Origin: CALREJ01 sp964533375
GTDB taxonomy: Bacteria > Patescibacteriota > Gracilibacteria > Peribacterales > Peribacteraceae
NCBI GenBank assembly: GCA_964533375.1
Contig: CAZHLW010000001.1
Coordinates: 868,001 to 932,000, forward strand
Direction of reading: 5' to 3'
Length of the DNA stretch: 64,000 bases
Below, in pieces: positions 7,118 to 15,305 of this stretch; position 1 is the stretch's first letter, and every line of letters begins with the position of its first letter. The notes beneath the pieces were generated by a model. That model had not been told where the DNA came from. It did no database searches and saw only the letters and a list, made by a program, of their open reading frames with translations. A program made the translations under genes and the position numbers.

Positions 7118-8026
7118 TTATTTTACCGCACAGAACCGATTCAGTGTTTCCGATGAGTAGACGGGCTGGATGGTCGTATGCTGTATGCCGAATTGTTTAC
7201 GGCAGATAATCTCAATCGCTGCAATAATTCTGTCACAATCGCATACCTCATCAATTATCACGGTGACCTTGCACGTCAGATGGTGTTCTGTCGTATTTTG
7301 GCTCCATACATGGATATCGCCTACGGAAGAAACGCCTTTAACGCTTTTTACAGCACGCTCGAAGTCATCAAAATTAAATCCTTCCGGAGCGGATTGGAGG
7401 AAATAACCCATGCCTTCAACGAAAATCCCCCAGCCCGTTTTGACCATGAAGAACGTGATGAGCAGTGCAACAGCAACATCGATGTAAATCGTAGTGATGA
7501 AGAGCGACAGGACTCCGCTTGCTACAACTGCCGCTGATCCTACCGCATCGTAAACCATGCACGCGTACGTCCCTTTTGCGTTGAGACTGCAACATGCGTC
7601 CTCTTTTAGCCACAAAGCTGATATGAGGTTAACAACGAGCGCGATCGCACCGAACAAAATAACTAGACCTCCTTCAATCTCTTGTGGGTCCAGTAGAAGG
7701 CGCAATGCCTGGAAAAAGGCGATGAACGCAGTGACGAGAAGCAGGCAACCTTTCACGAACCCGCCGAACGCGTCCATGCGTGCGTAGCCAAATGTACGTT
7801 TTGCGTCGGGAGCCTGTTTAGTTTTTCGTTCGCTATAAATACTTAAGATGAGCGCCCCAGCGTCATCCAAATTCATAAGAGCATCGGCGAGTAAAGCACT
7901 ACTTCCTGTGATGATACTTCCAACTGTCTCCACGATGGCCAGTCCGCCATTTAAGACTAACGCGCGGGTGAAGCGTTTCTCGAGTGAAGCCTTGCGCTGG
8001 GGATCATGGTGTTCTGAGTGAGACAT
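7118..8026 (-). CDS. Cation diffusion facilitator (Co/Ni/Zn efflux)
   Basis: A 302-residue CDF exporter with six membrane helices and the cytoplasmic ferredoxin-like C-terminal domain (GVSSVGDIHVWSQNTTEHHLTCKV). The N-terminus is His-rich (MSHSEHHD). The helix 2/helix 5 metal quartet, normally (H/D)xxxD twice, reads D48-x3-N52 and C156-x3-D160, an unusual set that may change metal choice. It follows the RcnR-like gene by one base. This pairing is known from DmeR-DmeF cobalt/nickel efflux systems, so Co or Ni export is the best guess. It converges with the HerA gene, four bases apart. Confidence 0.88.
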   Translation of the reverse strand: MSHSEHHDPQRKASLEKRFTRALVLNGGLAIVETVGSIITGSSALLADALMNLDDAGALILSIYSERKTKQAPDAKRTFGYARMDAFGGFVKGCLLLVTAFIAFFQALRLLLDPQEIEGGLVILFGAIALVVNLISALWLKEDACCSLNAKGTYACMVYDAVGSAAVVASGVLSLFITTIYIDVAVALLITFFMVKTGWGIFVEGMGYFLQSAPEGFNFDDFERAVKSVKGVSSVGDIHVWSQNTTEHHLTCKVTVIIDEVCDCDRIIAAIEIICRKQFGIQHTTIQPVYSSETLNRFCAVK

Positions 8027-8027
8027 A

Positions 8028-8306
8028 TTATTTGAGGTATGATTTTACAACGTCGATAAGCTCTTCGGCTGCTTGCGATTGTTTAGACGTCGGCTTTTCT
8101 TTGGCATCTACAACGTGAGTTCTTACATGATCTTCGATGATTTCACCCATAAGGGCTTTCATAGCCCCCTGACAAGCGACAAGCGTTTGTAATGTCGTCA
8201 CGCAGTCCTGATTTTCTTGCAAAGCCTTCTCAATGGCATCTACTTGGCCGCGGATACGGCGCACCCTATTGAGTAGCTTCTGCTTATCGTTAATGACGTG
8301 TGCCAT
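8028..8306 (-). CDS. RcnR/CsoR-family metal-sensing repressor
   Basis: A 92-residue all-helical repressor. His3, Cys35, His60 and His64 are present at the positions of the Ni/Co ligands of E. coli RcnR, and the N-terminus MAHVINDKQKLLNRVRRI matches RcnR/FrmR proteins. This set indicates nickel or cobalt sensing rather than copper (C-H-C). It probably derepresses itself and the downstream CDF exporter on metal binding. The start is fixed by TATAAT six bases upstream, so the mRNA is leaderless. Confidence 0.88.
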   Translation of the reverse strand: MAHVINDKQKLLNRVRRIRGQVDAIEKALQENQDCVTTLQTLVACQGAMKALMGEIIEDHVRTHVVDAKEKPTSKQSQAAEELIDVVKSYLK

Positions 8307-8312
8307 GAGAAT

Positions 8313-8337
8313 ATTATACTATACCCCCTGGGGGTAT
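8313..8337 (-). promoter_or_regulatory. RcnR-type operator in a leaderless promoter
   Basis: The perfect palindrome ATACCCCCTGGGGGTAT (8321-8337), with G/C tracts as in CsoR/RcnR operators, sits directly upstream of TATAAT (8318-8313, minus strand). Transcription would begin at or next to the ATG at 8306. A repressor bound here would occupy the -10/-35 spacer. A related G/C-tract site precedes the csoR-like gene at 37901. Confidence 0.75.
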
Positions 8338-8395
8338 ATCAAGAGATCTTCTTATGCTCAAAACCTATAGGGTTCTACTCACTTCGTGTGAGTCA

Positions 8396-8521
8396 TTACT
8401 GCACCGATTCGCGCTCTACATAAGCTCTTCCAGCACGTTCCTCTGCCTTTAGTAACACCTCATTCCAATCAATAATCATCGTTTCTAATTGGTTCCATTC
8501 TTTCCGAACCAAGTCCACCAT
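8396..8521 (-). CDS. Possible 41-residue peptide or gene remnant
   Basis: A short frame (MVDLVRKEWNQLETMIIDWN...) with protein-like composition and a predicted amphipathic helix, but no Shine-Dalgarno sequence and no convincing -10. It may be the tail of a decayed gene near the right end of the element. The rest of 8341-8605 holds a small hairpin (ACTCAC/GTGAGT, 8376-8393) and nothing else I can name. Confidence 0.3.
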   Translation of the reverse strand: MVDLVRKEWNQLETMIIDWNEVLLKAEERAGRAYVERESVQ

Positions 8522-8605
8522 TCGATTCGCCCTCGCTGCGCGGGGGCTCACTCATGGTAAACCATTCTTTTAAGAAGAAAGGTTTATTCAACGTACCTCC
8601 GCAGC

Positions 8606-8917
8606 CTACTTTTTCGTTGTCTTTTTACTGAGTATCCACTTTTGCGTGGAACTCAGGGGCTTGTCTGTCCGGTGAGTGCACCCGATCCAGCAACACGGCC
8701 GACGGTCTCCTTCTTTCAGCTGCTCAGGAATGCGTTCGACATGTTCTTTGCGGGTCTCCGCTTTTTTCACATATTCCACCCAACAGATCCACTCGTTGCG
8801 GGCAAGCGGCGTCAGACTTTCCCAGTGCGCGAGCGCTTCTTTGTCTGCAGCAAGAGCCTTCTGCAAATCCGCAGGCAGCTTGTGCGCGGTACCGCCGGAA
8901 ATCTCTTGTGTGCTCAT
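8606..8917 (-). CDS. YdeI/OmdA-family protein
   Basis: A 103-residue protein of the YdeI (bacteriocin-protection, OmdA) family. It has the typical core DLQKALAADKEALAHWESL followed by WICWVEYVKKAETRKEHVERI. The family's biochemical role is poorly defined. A longer frame begins at 9037, but TACACT lies six bases before the internal ATG at 8917 and the family starts there, so 8917 is chosen. Unusually, it ends with a Cys-containing patch (CCWIGCTHR) and a basic tail. Confidence 0.75.
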   Translation of the reverse strand: MSTQEISGGTAHKLPADLQKALAADKEALAHWESLTPLARNEWICWVEYVKKAETRKEHVERIPEQLKEGDRRPCCWIGCTHRTDKPLSSTQKWILSKKTTKK

Positions 8918-8991
8918 TGCAGTAGTGTATGAGATGCATCGTCTAAAATCATCCTTTTGTGAGACTTTTGTGTGGACCGGAAACAGGAAAG

Positions 8992-9369
8992 CTACAGGGT
9001 AGGATTCCTGGATGAGTGATGATGCAGAATTTTCCACTCGTCACCTGCCTTCTGCCACACCATCGTAAACCGCGCATCGACTTCCTGCTTTTCTCCTTCC
9101 ACTGTCAGTGCGAAACGATACACACCGCAGTGGAGGTAGCAGGTGTCCGAGGTAGGAATCACCTCTTCCTGTTTCATCGTTGCAGATGGCAGGAGCGACA
9201 GGAAAAAGGTGAAGTACTCCACAATCCCGTTGCGGTCCGTCGCCATTTTTTTAAACATCGTGGGAATGAGTGTTGCATTGTCTGCGTACAGATCAGCAAT
9301 CTGATTCGGGTCACGCGAGAGAAGGGCGCTTTGCCAGCGGGCGAAGTTTTGGGCGGAGGGGTGGGGCAT
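8992..9369 (-). CDS. SnoaL/SgcJ-like NTF2-fold protein
   Basis: A 125-residue NTF2-like protein (SgcJ/EcaC, DUF4440-type). The N-terminal helix ARWQSALLSRDPNQIADLYADNATLIPT and the C-terminal strands RFTMVWQKAGDEWKILHHHSS are characteristic. These cone-shaped proteins bind small ligands and may be enzymes, but the substrate is unknown. TACAAT lies six bases before the ATG. Next to the YdeI gene in the same direction, with its own promoter. Confidence 0.78.
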   Translation of the reverse strand: MPHPSAQNFARWQSALLSRDPNQIADLYADNATLIPTMFKKMATDRNGIVEYFTFFLSLLPSATMKQEEVIPTSDTCYLHCGVYRFALTVEGEKQEVDARFTMVWQKAGDEWKILHHHSSRNPTL

Positions 9370-9434
9370 GGGGGGATTGTAGATTCTGGGGAGGGTGTTT
9401 GCCAGATTCTAAAAGACAAAGATGTTTCTTTCCA

Positions 9435-9707
9435 TTATCTTTCGCCCCGCCGCGCACTCTTCCCAGACGACCCAAGATCCATCACCAACGCCAAAACCAA
9501 ACCGAGTACCTGCAGCCATCCCCACTGCCCGCCAAACCAGTTCACGACAACGCTGTACCAGAGGAGAGTGAACGGAAGGAATAGAAATCCAAGGAGGGGC
9601 CACAAGCGTGTGTGAAAGACTCCTGTGAACCATGGCGAAGCCAGCCATAGGATGAAGATGGTGAAGCGCGGGGCGATGAGGCCGATGAAAGCGAGGAGGA
9701 GGGGCAT
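9435..9707 (-). CDS. Small membrane protein, unknown
   Basis: About 90 residues with three hydrophobic segments and an Arg/Lys-rich end (GKSARRGER). No family recognised. TACAAT seven bases before the ATG at 9707 favours this start over the in-frame one at 9752. It is the last gene before the AT-rich island, and its promoter lies almost back to back with that of the helicase. Confidence 0.55.
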   Translation of the reverse strand: MPLLLAFIGLIAPRFTIFILWLASPWFTGVFHTRLWPLLGFLFLPFTLLWYSVVVNWFGGQWGWLQVLGLVLALVMDLGSSGKSARRGER

Positions 9708-9745
9708 AGCCACTATTGTATAGCATTTAGGCTTAAAGTAATTAT

Positions 9746-9779
9746 TTGACATAATTTAATATAATTATAAAATATATAA
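9746..9779 (+). promoter_or_regulatory. Leaderless promoter of the helicase gene
   Basis: TTGACA (9746-9751), a 16-base spacer and TAAAAT (9768-9773) stand six bases before the GTG start at 9780. Transcription should therefore begin at the start codon. It is one of the clearest -35/-10 pairs in the window. Confidence 0.7.
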
Positions 9780-12320
9780 GTGGAAACCGCAGAATTACTT
9801 CAACAAGTTCGGCGTGGAGAAAGTCAGCTCAAAAAAGAATTGAGAGAAATTGATATTCAATGTGGCGAAAATATTATTGAAGTGAAGAAGAATGTGCGCC
9901 AAAAGGCGAAAGAAAGTCTTAAAGCAAAAGAAAGTCCCGAGCAGCAAATGGTTCGGCAGCATATTGAACATCTGCAGTTACGCTTAGAGCTTTTAAGAAA
10001 TATTCGTCTGAATTGGAAAAATTTTGAAAAACATGCCAATGAACGAAATATTGAACTTCGTATTAATCAATTTACCGCTCTGCAGCATCTTATTAATTTC
10101 TTGGAAACAGGACATGGTGAAGAACCTTCTGAAGAGGAAATTGAATTATCTCGTGCATTAATGGCTTATGAGGTTCAACCAACAGGAGCAGGAAAGACAG
10201 GTGCATTTGCAATTGAGACAGCACTCCTGGATGTTCCGACACTAATTCTCGTTCCGTTCGATAACCTTGTTGAACAAACGAAAGAAGATTTGATAAAAAT
10301 TGGAGGAATTGATGAGAGCAATATTGGTTTAGTTTATGGCGATGTAAAAGAATTTGGTTGCAAGGTAACGGTTGCCACATATGCAGGACATGCTGCGCAA
10401 ATGCGAAAGAGGAATGGGGAATATGCAAAATTTGTGCGTGATAACGTGAAATATTGTATCTGTGATGAAGTCCATACTTCTCTTGGAGATAGAACTCAAG
10501 AAAGTCTTGAAGCTATTGATGGACTAGGCGACGGAAAGTTGTCTGCTGAAGAAAAAGCTGCATTAGATGCCGAACAAGAAGTTCTTCAACATTTAGAAAA
10601 ACAGCTTTCGGTAAAAGCTTTGAAGATCGGATATACAGCTACACCAAAACTTGCGCAAAAACATGTAGAAGAATACTTCCCGCATTTCCTTGGGCGCGTC
10701 TTTCATAAAGATATGGTAGATGCTGGAATTCTAGTGCCTTATCGTATCGTGCAGTGTGATGGCTCTGTATCAGAAGGGGAAGTTGGTGACTACATTAGTA
10801 AGCAGCTAGAAATTGAAATTTTGAATCGTGAAGATATATATAAAAAATTACTAGGTGAATATGCCTTTGCTCTTCAGAGTTATGGAAACATGAAAAAGAA
10901 AAATCAATATCCACTTAGAGGGATGGCATTTTGTACCAATCATGCAGAATGTGAAAAGTTTGCAAAAGAAGCAGAATTGTTGGGCTTAAGATGCAGAATT
11001 GTCACTGGTAAAGAGGCTAAGGGTAAATCGGGAAGAGAGGTTATAAAAAATGCTAAAGCAGAATTGTGTTCTGGGGAAATAGACTTAATTGTGACTGTTG
11101 AAAAACTCTGCGCAGGTTTCAACTTTCCAGAAGTCAATGCTATTATCTGGGGAAGAGTAACGAGCATGGCAAAAACAATTCAGGGTATTGGACGCGGTGG
11201 ACGTTCTCATAAAGAAGGAAAACTGAGAAAAGAATGTTGTTGGGTTTTCGAGACAAACTGGACATTGAAAGGTAATGCTAAAAGGGGGAAAAAACCTTTA
11301 CGAATCGCAGATGCATTAGTTGAAAATGGTGAAGACCCTGAAGCAATTTGTACAATGGCTGATGGAAGTAAATTACAATATCAGGAAAAAATTTATGAAT
11401 CTGATTCCGATGGAATTGTTTACTTGGATGATAAAAGTGTTGGTGTAATTATTGCAACTTATGCATCTTCTATTGGCATAGCTGTAAAAACGCTGGAAGA
11501 AAAAATTATTGCTGCTCAATTGCTTCCAATCGCAAAGGGGAAGTATAGAAGTGGGCCTAAAGATGTTTATTCAAAAGATGAAATCGATAATTTGGAATAC
11601 GTAAAACTGCATTTTGAATCAATTGAAAATGTAGTAGATGATAATGGATTAGTGACAATCGGAGATGAAATTTGTGTTGCTGCAACTGCCTACGCCTTTG
11701 CAAATGAGATGAATCATAAAGAAGTAAAACTGGCAATTGAAGAATCAGGTATCGAACCTATAGGAAAAGCAAGAAGTTGGAATATGATCGTGCCGGTGTT
11801 TAAAAAAGATGATTTAGACAATCTTCCTTACGTAAAGAAACGTCTTGGTTTGAAGGGGAAAATAATCAATGAGGATGGCACAATTCTGATGGGTGATATT
11901 TTGGCAATTGGCGACTGGGCATATGCAGAAACATTGGAGATTTCTGGAAAGACACTTAGAGCAGCAATTATAGATGCAAAATTAGAATGTTTAGGAAGCG
12001 CTAAAACAAAAAGAGGAGGAAGAGCTTTGAATATTTACAGAAAAAATGAGGTGGATCAATTACCATTAGTTCTTAAATTAAACGAGGCAAATAAAATCAT
12101 TATTGATGATACTGGTATTGTTGAACTTCCAGATAAACGAATTGGTGTGGCAATTACAGCATACGCTTTTGCTAATTCTCTGACTGTACATCATGTAAAC
12201 AATGCAGTTAAAGCTGCAGAATTAAAATCTATTTCAACAGGACGTAGAGGATCGGGAGTTGTAAATATATATCTCAAGAGTGAAGTCGATGCTTTGCAAT
12301 ATGTAAAAGATAGAATTTAA
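9780..12320 (+). CDS. SF2 DEAD/DEAH-type helicase with four C-terminal repeats
   Basis: An 846-residue protein. A helical N-terminus (1-120) leads into a two-domain SF2 helicase: Walker A PTGAGKTG near residue 135, DEVH near 228, GYTATPK near 285, and motif VI QGIGRGGR near 475. From about residue 540 four repeats of 75-80 residues follow, each with a TAYAFA-like helix pair and a (V/I)Y-x-K-x-E(V/I)-D-x-L-x-YV end. They resemble stacked HTH modules and may read DNA (inference). The gene is visibly AT-rich compared with flanking DNA. It converges with an Mrr-like nuclease and an AAA_13 ATPase, suggesting anti-phage or anti-plasmid defence. The start is GTG. Confidence 0.8.
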   Translation: METAELLQQVRRGESQLKKELREIDIQCGENIIEVKKNVRQKAKESLKAKESPEQQMVRQHIEHLQLRLELLRNIRLNWKNFEKHANERNIELRINQFTALQHLINFLETGHGEEPSEEEIELSRALMAYEVQPTGAGKTGAFAIETALLDVPTLILVPFDNLVEQTKEDLIKIGGIDESNIGLVYGDVKEFGCKVTVATYAGHAAQMRKRNGEYAKFVRDNVKYCICDEVHTSLGDRTQESLEAIDGLGDGKLSAEEKAALDAEQEVLQHLEKQLSVKALKIGYTATPKLAQKHVEEYFPHFLGRVFHKDMVDAGILVPYRIVQCDGSVSEGEVGDYISKQLEIEILNREDIYKKLLGEYAFALQSYGNMKKKNQYPLRGMAFCTNHAECEKFAKEAELLGLRCRIVTGKEAKGKSGREVIKNAKAELCSGEIDLIVTVEKLCAGFNFPEVNAIIWGRVTSMAKTIQGIGRGGRSHKEGKLRKECCWVFETNWTLKGNAKRGKKPLRIADALVENGEDPEAICTMADGSKLQYQEKIYESDSDGIVYLDDKSVGVIIATYASSIGIAVKTLEEKIIAAQLLPIAKGKYRSGPKDVYSKDEIDNLEYVKLHFESIENVVDDNGLVTIGDEICVAATAYAFANEMNHKEVKLAIEESGIEPIGKARSWNMIVPVFKKDDLDNLPYVKKRLGLKGKIINEDGTILMGDILAIGDWAYAETLEISGKTLRAAIIDAKLECLGSAKTKRGGRALNIYRKNEVDQLPLVLKLNEANKIIIDDTGIVELPDKRIGVAITAYAFANSLTVHHVNNAVKAAELKSISTGRRGSGVVNIYLKSEVDALQYVKDRI

Positions 12321-12328
12321 AGAAGAAA

Positions 12329-12844
12329 TCAATCCCTAAAAAACAACTTAAACAACCACACAACAAGCCACAACACGCGATGCCAGAAACCAACCTTCTT
12401 TTTCTTCATCTCCACATCAAATTCAGGATTAATTATTTTCATACTCTGAGCAATCTCCGCCAATCCATATAGATCTATATTCATCAATCTAGCTTCTCTT
12501 TTACAGCTTTCATCAATATCCAAAGTAGTCATCACAACACCTTTCCTCACACCATCTCGTAACATACATCCGCCCAACTCTCTTACAACATGTAACGGCA
12601 AAATTGTGCCGTTAAATCCAACAGTCCATCTTTTACATTGCACATAGATTTTTCCTTCACCGTCATACATTTCCACATCAATACCGCCGTCGCCGTCAAA
12701 CTCTCCGTGCTTTGTTGTGACATGTGTTTTTTGAAAGCCAAAGTGTTCGAAAAAGTATTTGGAAAACCATTCAAAGTCGGACCAGTCCATTGTGAGGAGT
12801 TGGGCTGTGTTCTGAAGTTGGAAAAGGTTTTCACGGGTGAACAT
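12329..12844 (-). CDS. Mrr-like restriction endonuclease with membrane tail
   Basis: A 171-residue PD-(D/E)xK nuclease of the Mrr_cat type: an N-terminal helix (DWSDFEWFSKYFFEHFGF), then D-G-D-G-G-I-D-V and YVQCKRW, which provide the D...QxK catalytic core. The C-terminus is a hydrophobic helix flanked by basic residues (HRVLWLVVWLFKLFF), suggesting membrane attachment, which is unusual for Mrr. The ATG at 12844 has TACAAT six bases upstream, so I prefer it to the in-frame ATG at 12886 that overlaps the previous gene. It probably acts with the upstream ATPase and/or the convergent helicase. Confidence 0.82.
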   Translation of the reverse strand: MFTRENLFQLQNTAQLLTMDWSDFEWFSKYFFEHFGFQKTHVTTKHGEFDGDGGIDVEMYDGEGKIYVQCKRWTVGFNGTILPLHVVRELGGCMLRDGVRKGVVMTTLDIDESCKREARLMNIDLYGLAEIAQSMKIINPEFDVEMKKKKVGFWHRVLWLVVWLFKLFFRD

Positions 12845-12860
12845 AATTAAATTGTAGTAT

Positions 12861-15158
12861 TTAATGTATTTTATATAGTTCTCCAATCACGTCGAATGAT
12901 TTCTTGGTATAAGTTTCAAGTTCAGTGGGATCAATGGCGGCTGTGGGTGCACTTGGATTATTATGATGATATCTTTTTGCATAAGCATTAATACTTTCGA
13001 GATCTGTTAAAAGAGGTTTTAGGGCATAAAGAGAAGATCCTATTTGAGCAGCTGTAATTAAATTGGTTATTCTTCCTAATGTTGAAGATGATCCTAATTC
13101 CGCTGTATACCTCATTTTAAGTTGGGATTCAACCAAAGTACGAATACATTTAGCCACACTTCTACGCTCACTTTCATCAGAAGCACCATACCGAAGAAAA
13201 TCCGAGAGTTTTTTGAGATCCTGTAAATCTTGTGATTGTGCTTCTGTAACAACATTACATATTTTAAATTCGCTCTTACCACCAACATTAACAATCTGTA
13301 GTTGTGAATTTGGGATTTCATCAGGGCAGCCTACGGCAATCATAGAAAGAAATCGTGGTTCATGAGAAAAAACAATTACCTGTTTTGCTTTTTCCAAAAT
13401 TTCAAGAACTAATTCATGTGTACGGAACTGTCTAAAAATATCTAGACTGGAAATAGGATCATCAATAACAATTACTTTTTGATCAAGATTTGGGTCCTGA
13501 TGAAGGCGAGCTAAAAAGAAAGCAAATGCAAGAGTGGTTTTATCCCCTGTACTCAATGTGTTTGAGAGCGAAGGAATACTAGAAGGCTGCTCGACAATAT
13601 CGACTGAGGCTCCGTTAATTACTAATCCATAAGCAATACTTGTTTTTCCACCTTGCAAACTTTTTGCAGGTTCAGAAATCCTAAAATCTACCCCAAAATC
13701 ATGAAGGTGTTCATTAATTTTTTCTCCATATTCTTGAAGGAATGTTCTGGTATATGTCTCCAGGTCTGTTTTTGCTGCCTCCTTTCTAGTATCGGCTGCG
13801 GTTTTTTGAGTATTAAGAGATATATATTCCTGACAAAGGATATTAATAGCAGGCAAATGTCTATTTTTTGAATTCATCAATGTATATAAATCTCGTTCAG
13901 CAAGACTTAAATTACCTCCAGCGACACTTGTCTTTTTTGCCAAAATAAGTTTATTCAGAATTTCTATTTTTTCATTATAGGAATTAACAATAGCAATTTG
14001 GCTTTGAAAGGAGATTCCTGCATTAATACAATTCTGATTAAGTACAAATGGTGTTAATGGATCACCTTGCTTCTGTTCCAACTGTTTTTTAAGTTCGCCG
14101 AATATTAGATCCCATGCATCTTTGAAAGCACTGAAATGTATTTCAGGAACAGCATCTGCAATTAATGGCTGCCAAAAATCATTCAAGCGTTTATTATCCA
14201 TAATTGCATGTTGCACTGCGCTCAAAAGATCCGGAGACATTGCTCCAAATAAAACTTGATACATTTCACCCACTTCAATTTTAAATCTTTCATATTCTTC
14301 AGAGAAATAACCTTGGTAAGCTATAAGGAGTGTTGAACCATTGATATTTTGACCACAAAAAGGACAGATTTCATCTTTTACGTACCCCAATCCTCTTTCA
14401 AGCCAGGATTCACCATGAGCATCCATGCAAGAATTTATATGTTCTTTTGTTTTTCGTTCAGCATCCTGTGAGACAGTCTCTAACTCCTTGCTTAGCAATA
14501 TGACAATCTCGGCAGTGGGGATGCTAGGCAAAATAATCTTTGAAAATTGCGGCTTTGTTTGAATAGCTGTTGCATTTTTTAGCGCTTCAATCTCGACATT
14601 TTTTTGCCTAATCTCTGCATCAATATTTACAATTACAGGTGATCCTAAAAAAAGATCTAACCCCACACCCCCTTGAATATTTGGCATAATGCTTGCTGTC
14701 TTTTTGGTTATATTTTCATTAAGCAGACGTATTTCATCTGCAATTGCGTCAACATCTTTGGCCAATTGAACGCCTGCGTCACCCAATGCAAACCCAAAAA
14801 GATTTTTCTTATGTTCATGCAAAACTGTGGAGCCTGAAAATACATTTGTTTCAACGAACACTGAATCAAAGATCTCGATTTCAGGAGCACTACCACTCCA
14901 TAGATCACTCTGAAGAGTCACCCTACTTCCATTATATTCTATCTCAACTTCCATTGGATTTGATCGATTTAAGGATTTTCTTCCCTTAAGAGAGGCAGCA
15001 TCACCCGATTTATAGCTTCGCAAAATGCTTGAAGTTGTAGTTTTTCCACGACCATTATTTGATAAAATTAATGTTAACTTTTCACACACTGCTCCAGAGA
15101 CAGACTGAAAATCTTCGAACTTTCCAATGCCTGTTATCTTGAAAATTTTGCTAAGCAT
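12861..15158 (-). CDS. AAA_13 ATPase with zinc-hook motif, RloC/PrrC-like
   Basis: A 765-residue SMC/ABC-type ATPase. A Walker A variant NNGRGKTT lies at 34-41, a CPFCG single-CxxC hook near 267-271, a signature region LSTGDKTTLAF near 535, and Walker B VIVIDDPISSLD near 562. This layout matches RloC, the DNA-damage-responsive anticodon nuclease of the AAA_13 family. At the C-terminus, R-T-L-V-E near 672 and YAKRYHH near 727 resemble the Arg-x3-Glu...His trio of PrrC/RloC nucleases, but many AAA_13 proteins share such residues. Likely a defence NTPase, with tRNA cleavage as a testable possibility. AT-rich like its neighbours. Confidence 0.78.
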   Translation of the reverse strand: MLSKIFKITGIGKFEDFQSVSGAVCEKLTLILSNNGRGKTTTSSILRSYKSGDAASLKGRKSLNRSNPMEVEIEYNGSRVTLQSDLWSGSAPEIEIFDSVFVETNVFSGSTVLHEHKKNLFGFALGDAGVQLAKDVDAIADEIRLLNENITKKTASIMPNIQGGVGLDLFLGSPVIVNIDAEIRQKNVEIEALKNATAIQTKPQFSKIILPSIPTAEIVILLSKELETVSQDAERKTKEHINSCMDAHGESWLERGLGYVKDEICPFCGQNINGSTLLIAYQGYFSEEYERFKIEVGEMYQVLFGAMSPDLLSAVQHAIMDNKRLNDFWQPLIADAVPEIHFSAFKDAWDLIFGELKKQLEQKQGDPLTPFVLNQNCINAGISFQSQIAIVNSYNEKIEILNKLILAKKTSVAGGNLSLAERDLYTLMNSKNRHLPAINILCQEYISLNTQKTAADTRKEAAKTDLETYTRTFLQEYGEKINEHLHDFGVDFRISEPAKSLQGGKTSIAYGLVINGASVDIVEQPSSIPSLSNTLSTGDKTTLAFAFFLARLHQDPNLDQKVIVIDDPISSLDIFRQFRTHELVLEILEKAKQVIVFSHEPRFLSMIAVGCPDEIPNSQLQIVNVGGKSEFKICNVVTEAQSQDLQDLKKLSDFLRYGASDESERRSVAKCIRTLVESQLKMRYTAELGSSSTLGRITNLITAAQIGSSLYALKPLLTDLESINAYAKRYHHNNPSAPTAAIDPTELETYTKKSFDVIGELYKIH

Positions 15159-15260
15159 TAATTAAGAATGGGAGTAACGCTACTCGCTTTTTTATTAGAT
15201 GTGTAGCAATTTTGACTATGCAAGAATATTCATTGATCAAAAAATGATTTTATTAATAAA

Positions 15261-15287
15261 CACCGCCCCCATCTCTGAAGGCGGTGC
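15261..15287 (-). terminator. Intrinsic terminator of the sigma/anti-sigma operon
   Basis: CACCGCC (15261-15267) pairs with GGCGGTG (15280-15286). Read on the minus strand the hairpin is followed by TTTATTAATAAAA, just past the anti-sigma stop at 15306. The remainder of 15159-15260 is AT-rich promoter-like DNA for the ATPase gene. Confidence 0.6.
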
Positions 15288-15305
15288 CTAATTCCTCAAA
15301 TACTC

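Larger units (their letters stand above)
2333..8400. mobile_element. Probable integrative element at the ssrA 3' end
   Basis: The left boundary is the CCA end of ssrA, and the recombinase gene adjoins it, as in genomic islands at tmRNA genes. The contents are a serine recombinase, a terminase-small-subunit-like HTH protein, a zinc-ribbon membrane protein, a tiny SD-led ORF with interleaved inverted repeats, a membrane HerA/FtsK ATPase and an RcnR/CDF metal-efflux cargo. The right boundary is not certain. I saw no second copy of the tmRNA end, and serine integrases leave only a very short shared core, so 8.4 kb is an estimate based on the end of the cargo genes. Confidence 0.55.

Noticed and set aside
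8396..8600. Right attachment site of the ssrA element
   Set aside because: Only the short word TCCACCA recurs (8514-8520); without an empty-site comparison this cannot be called attR.
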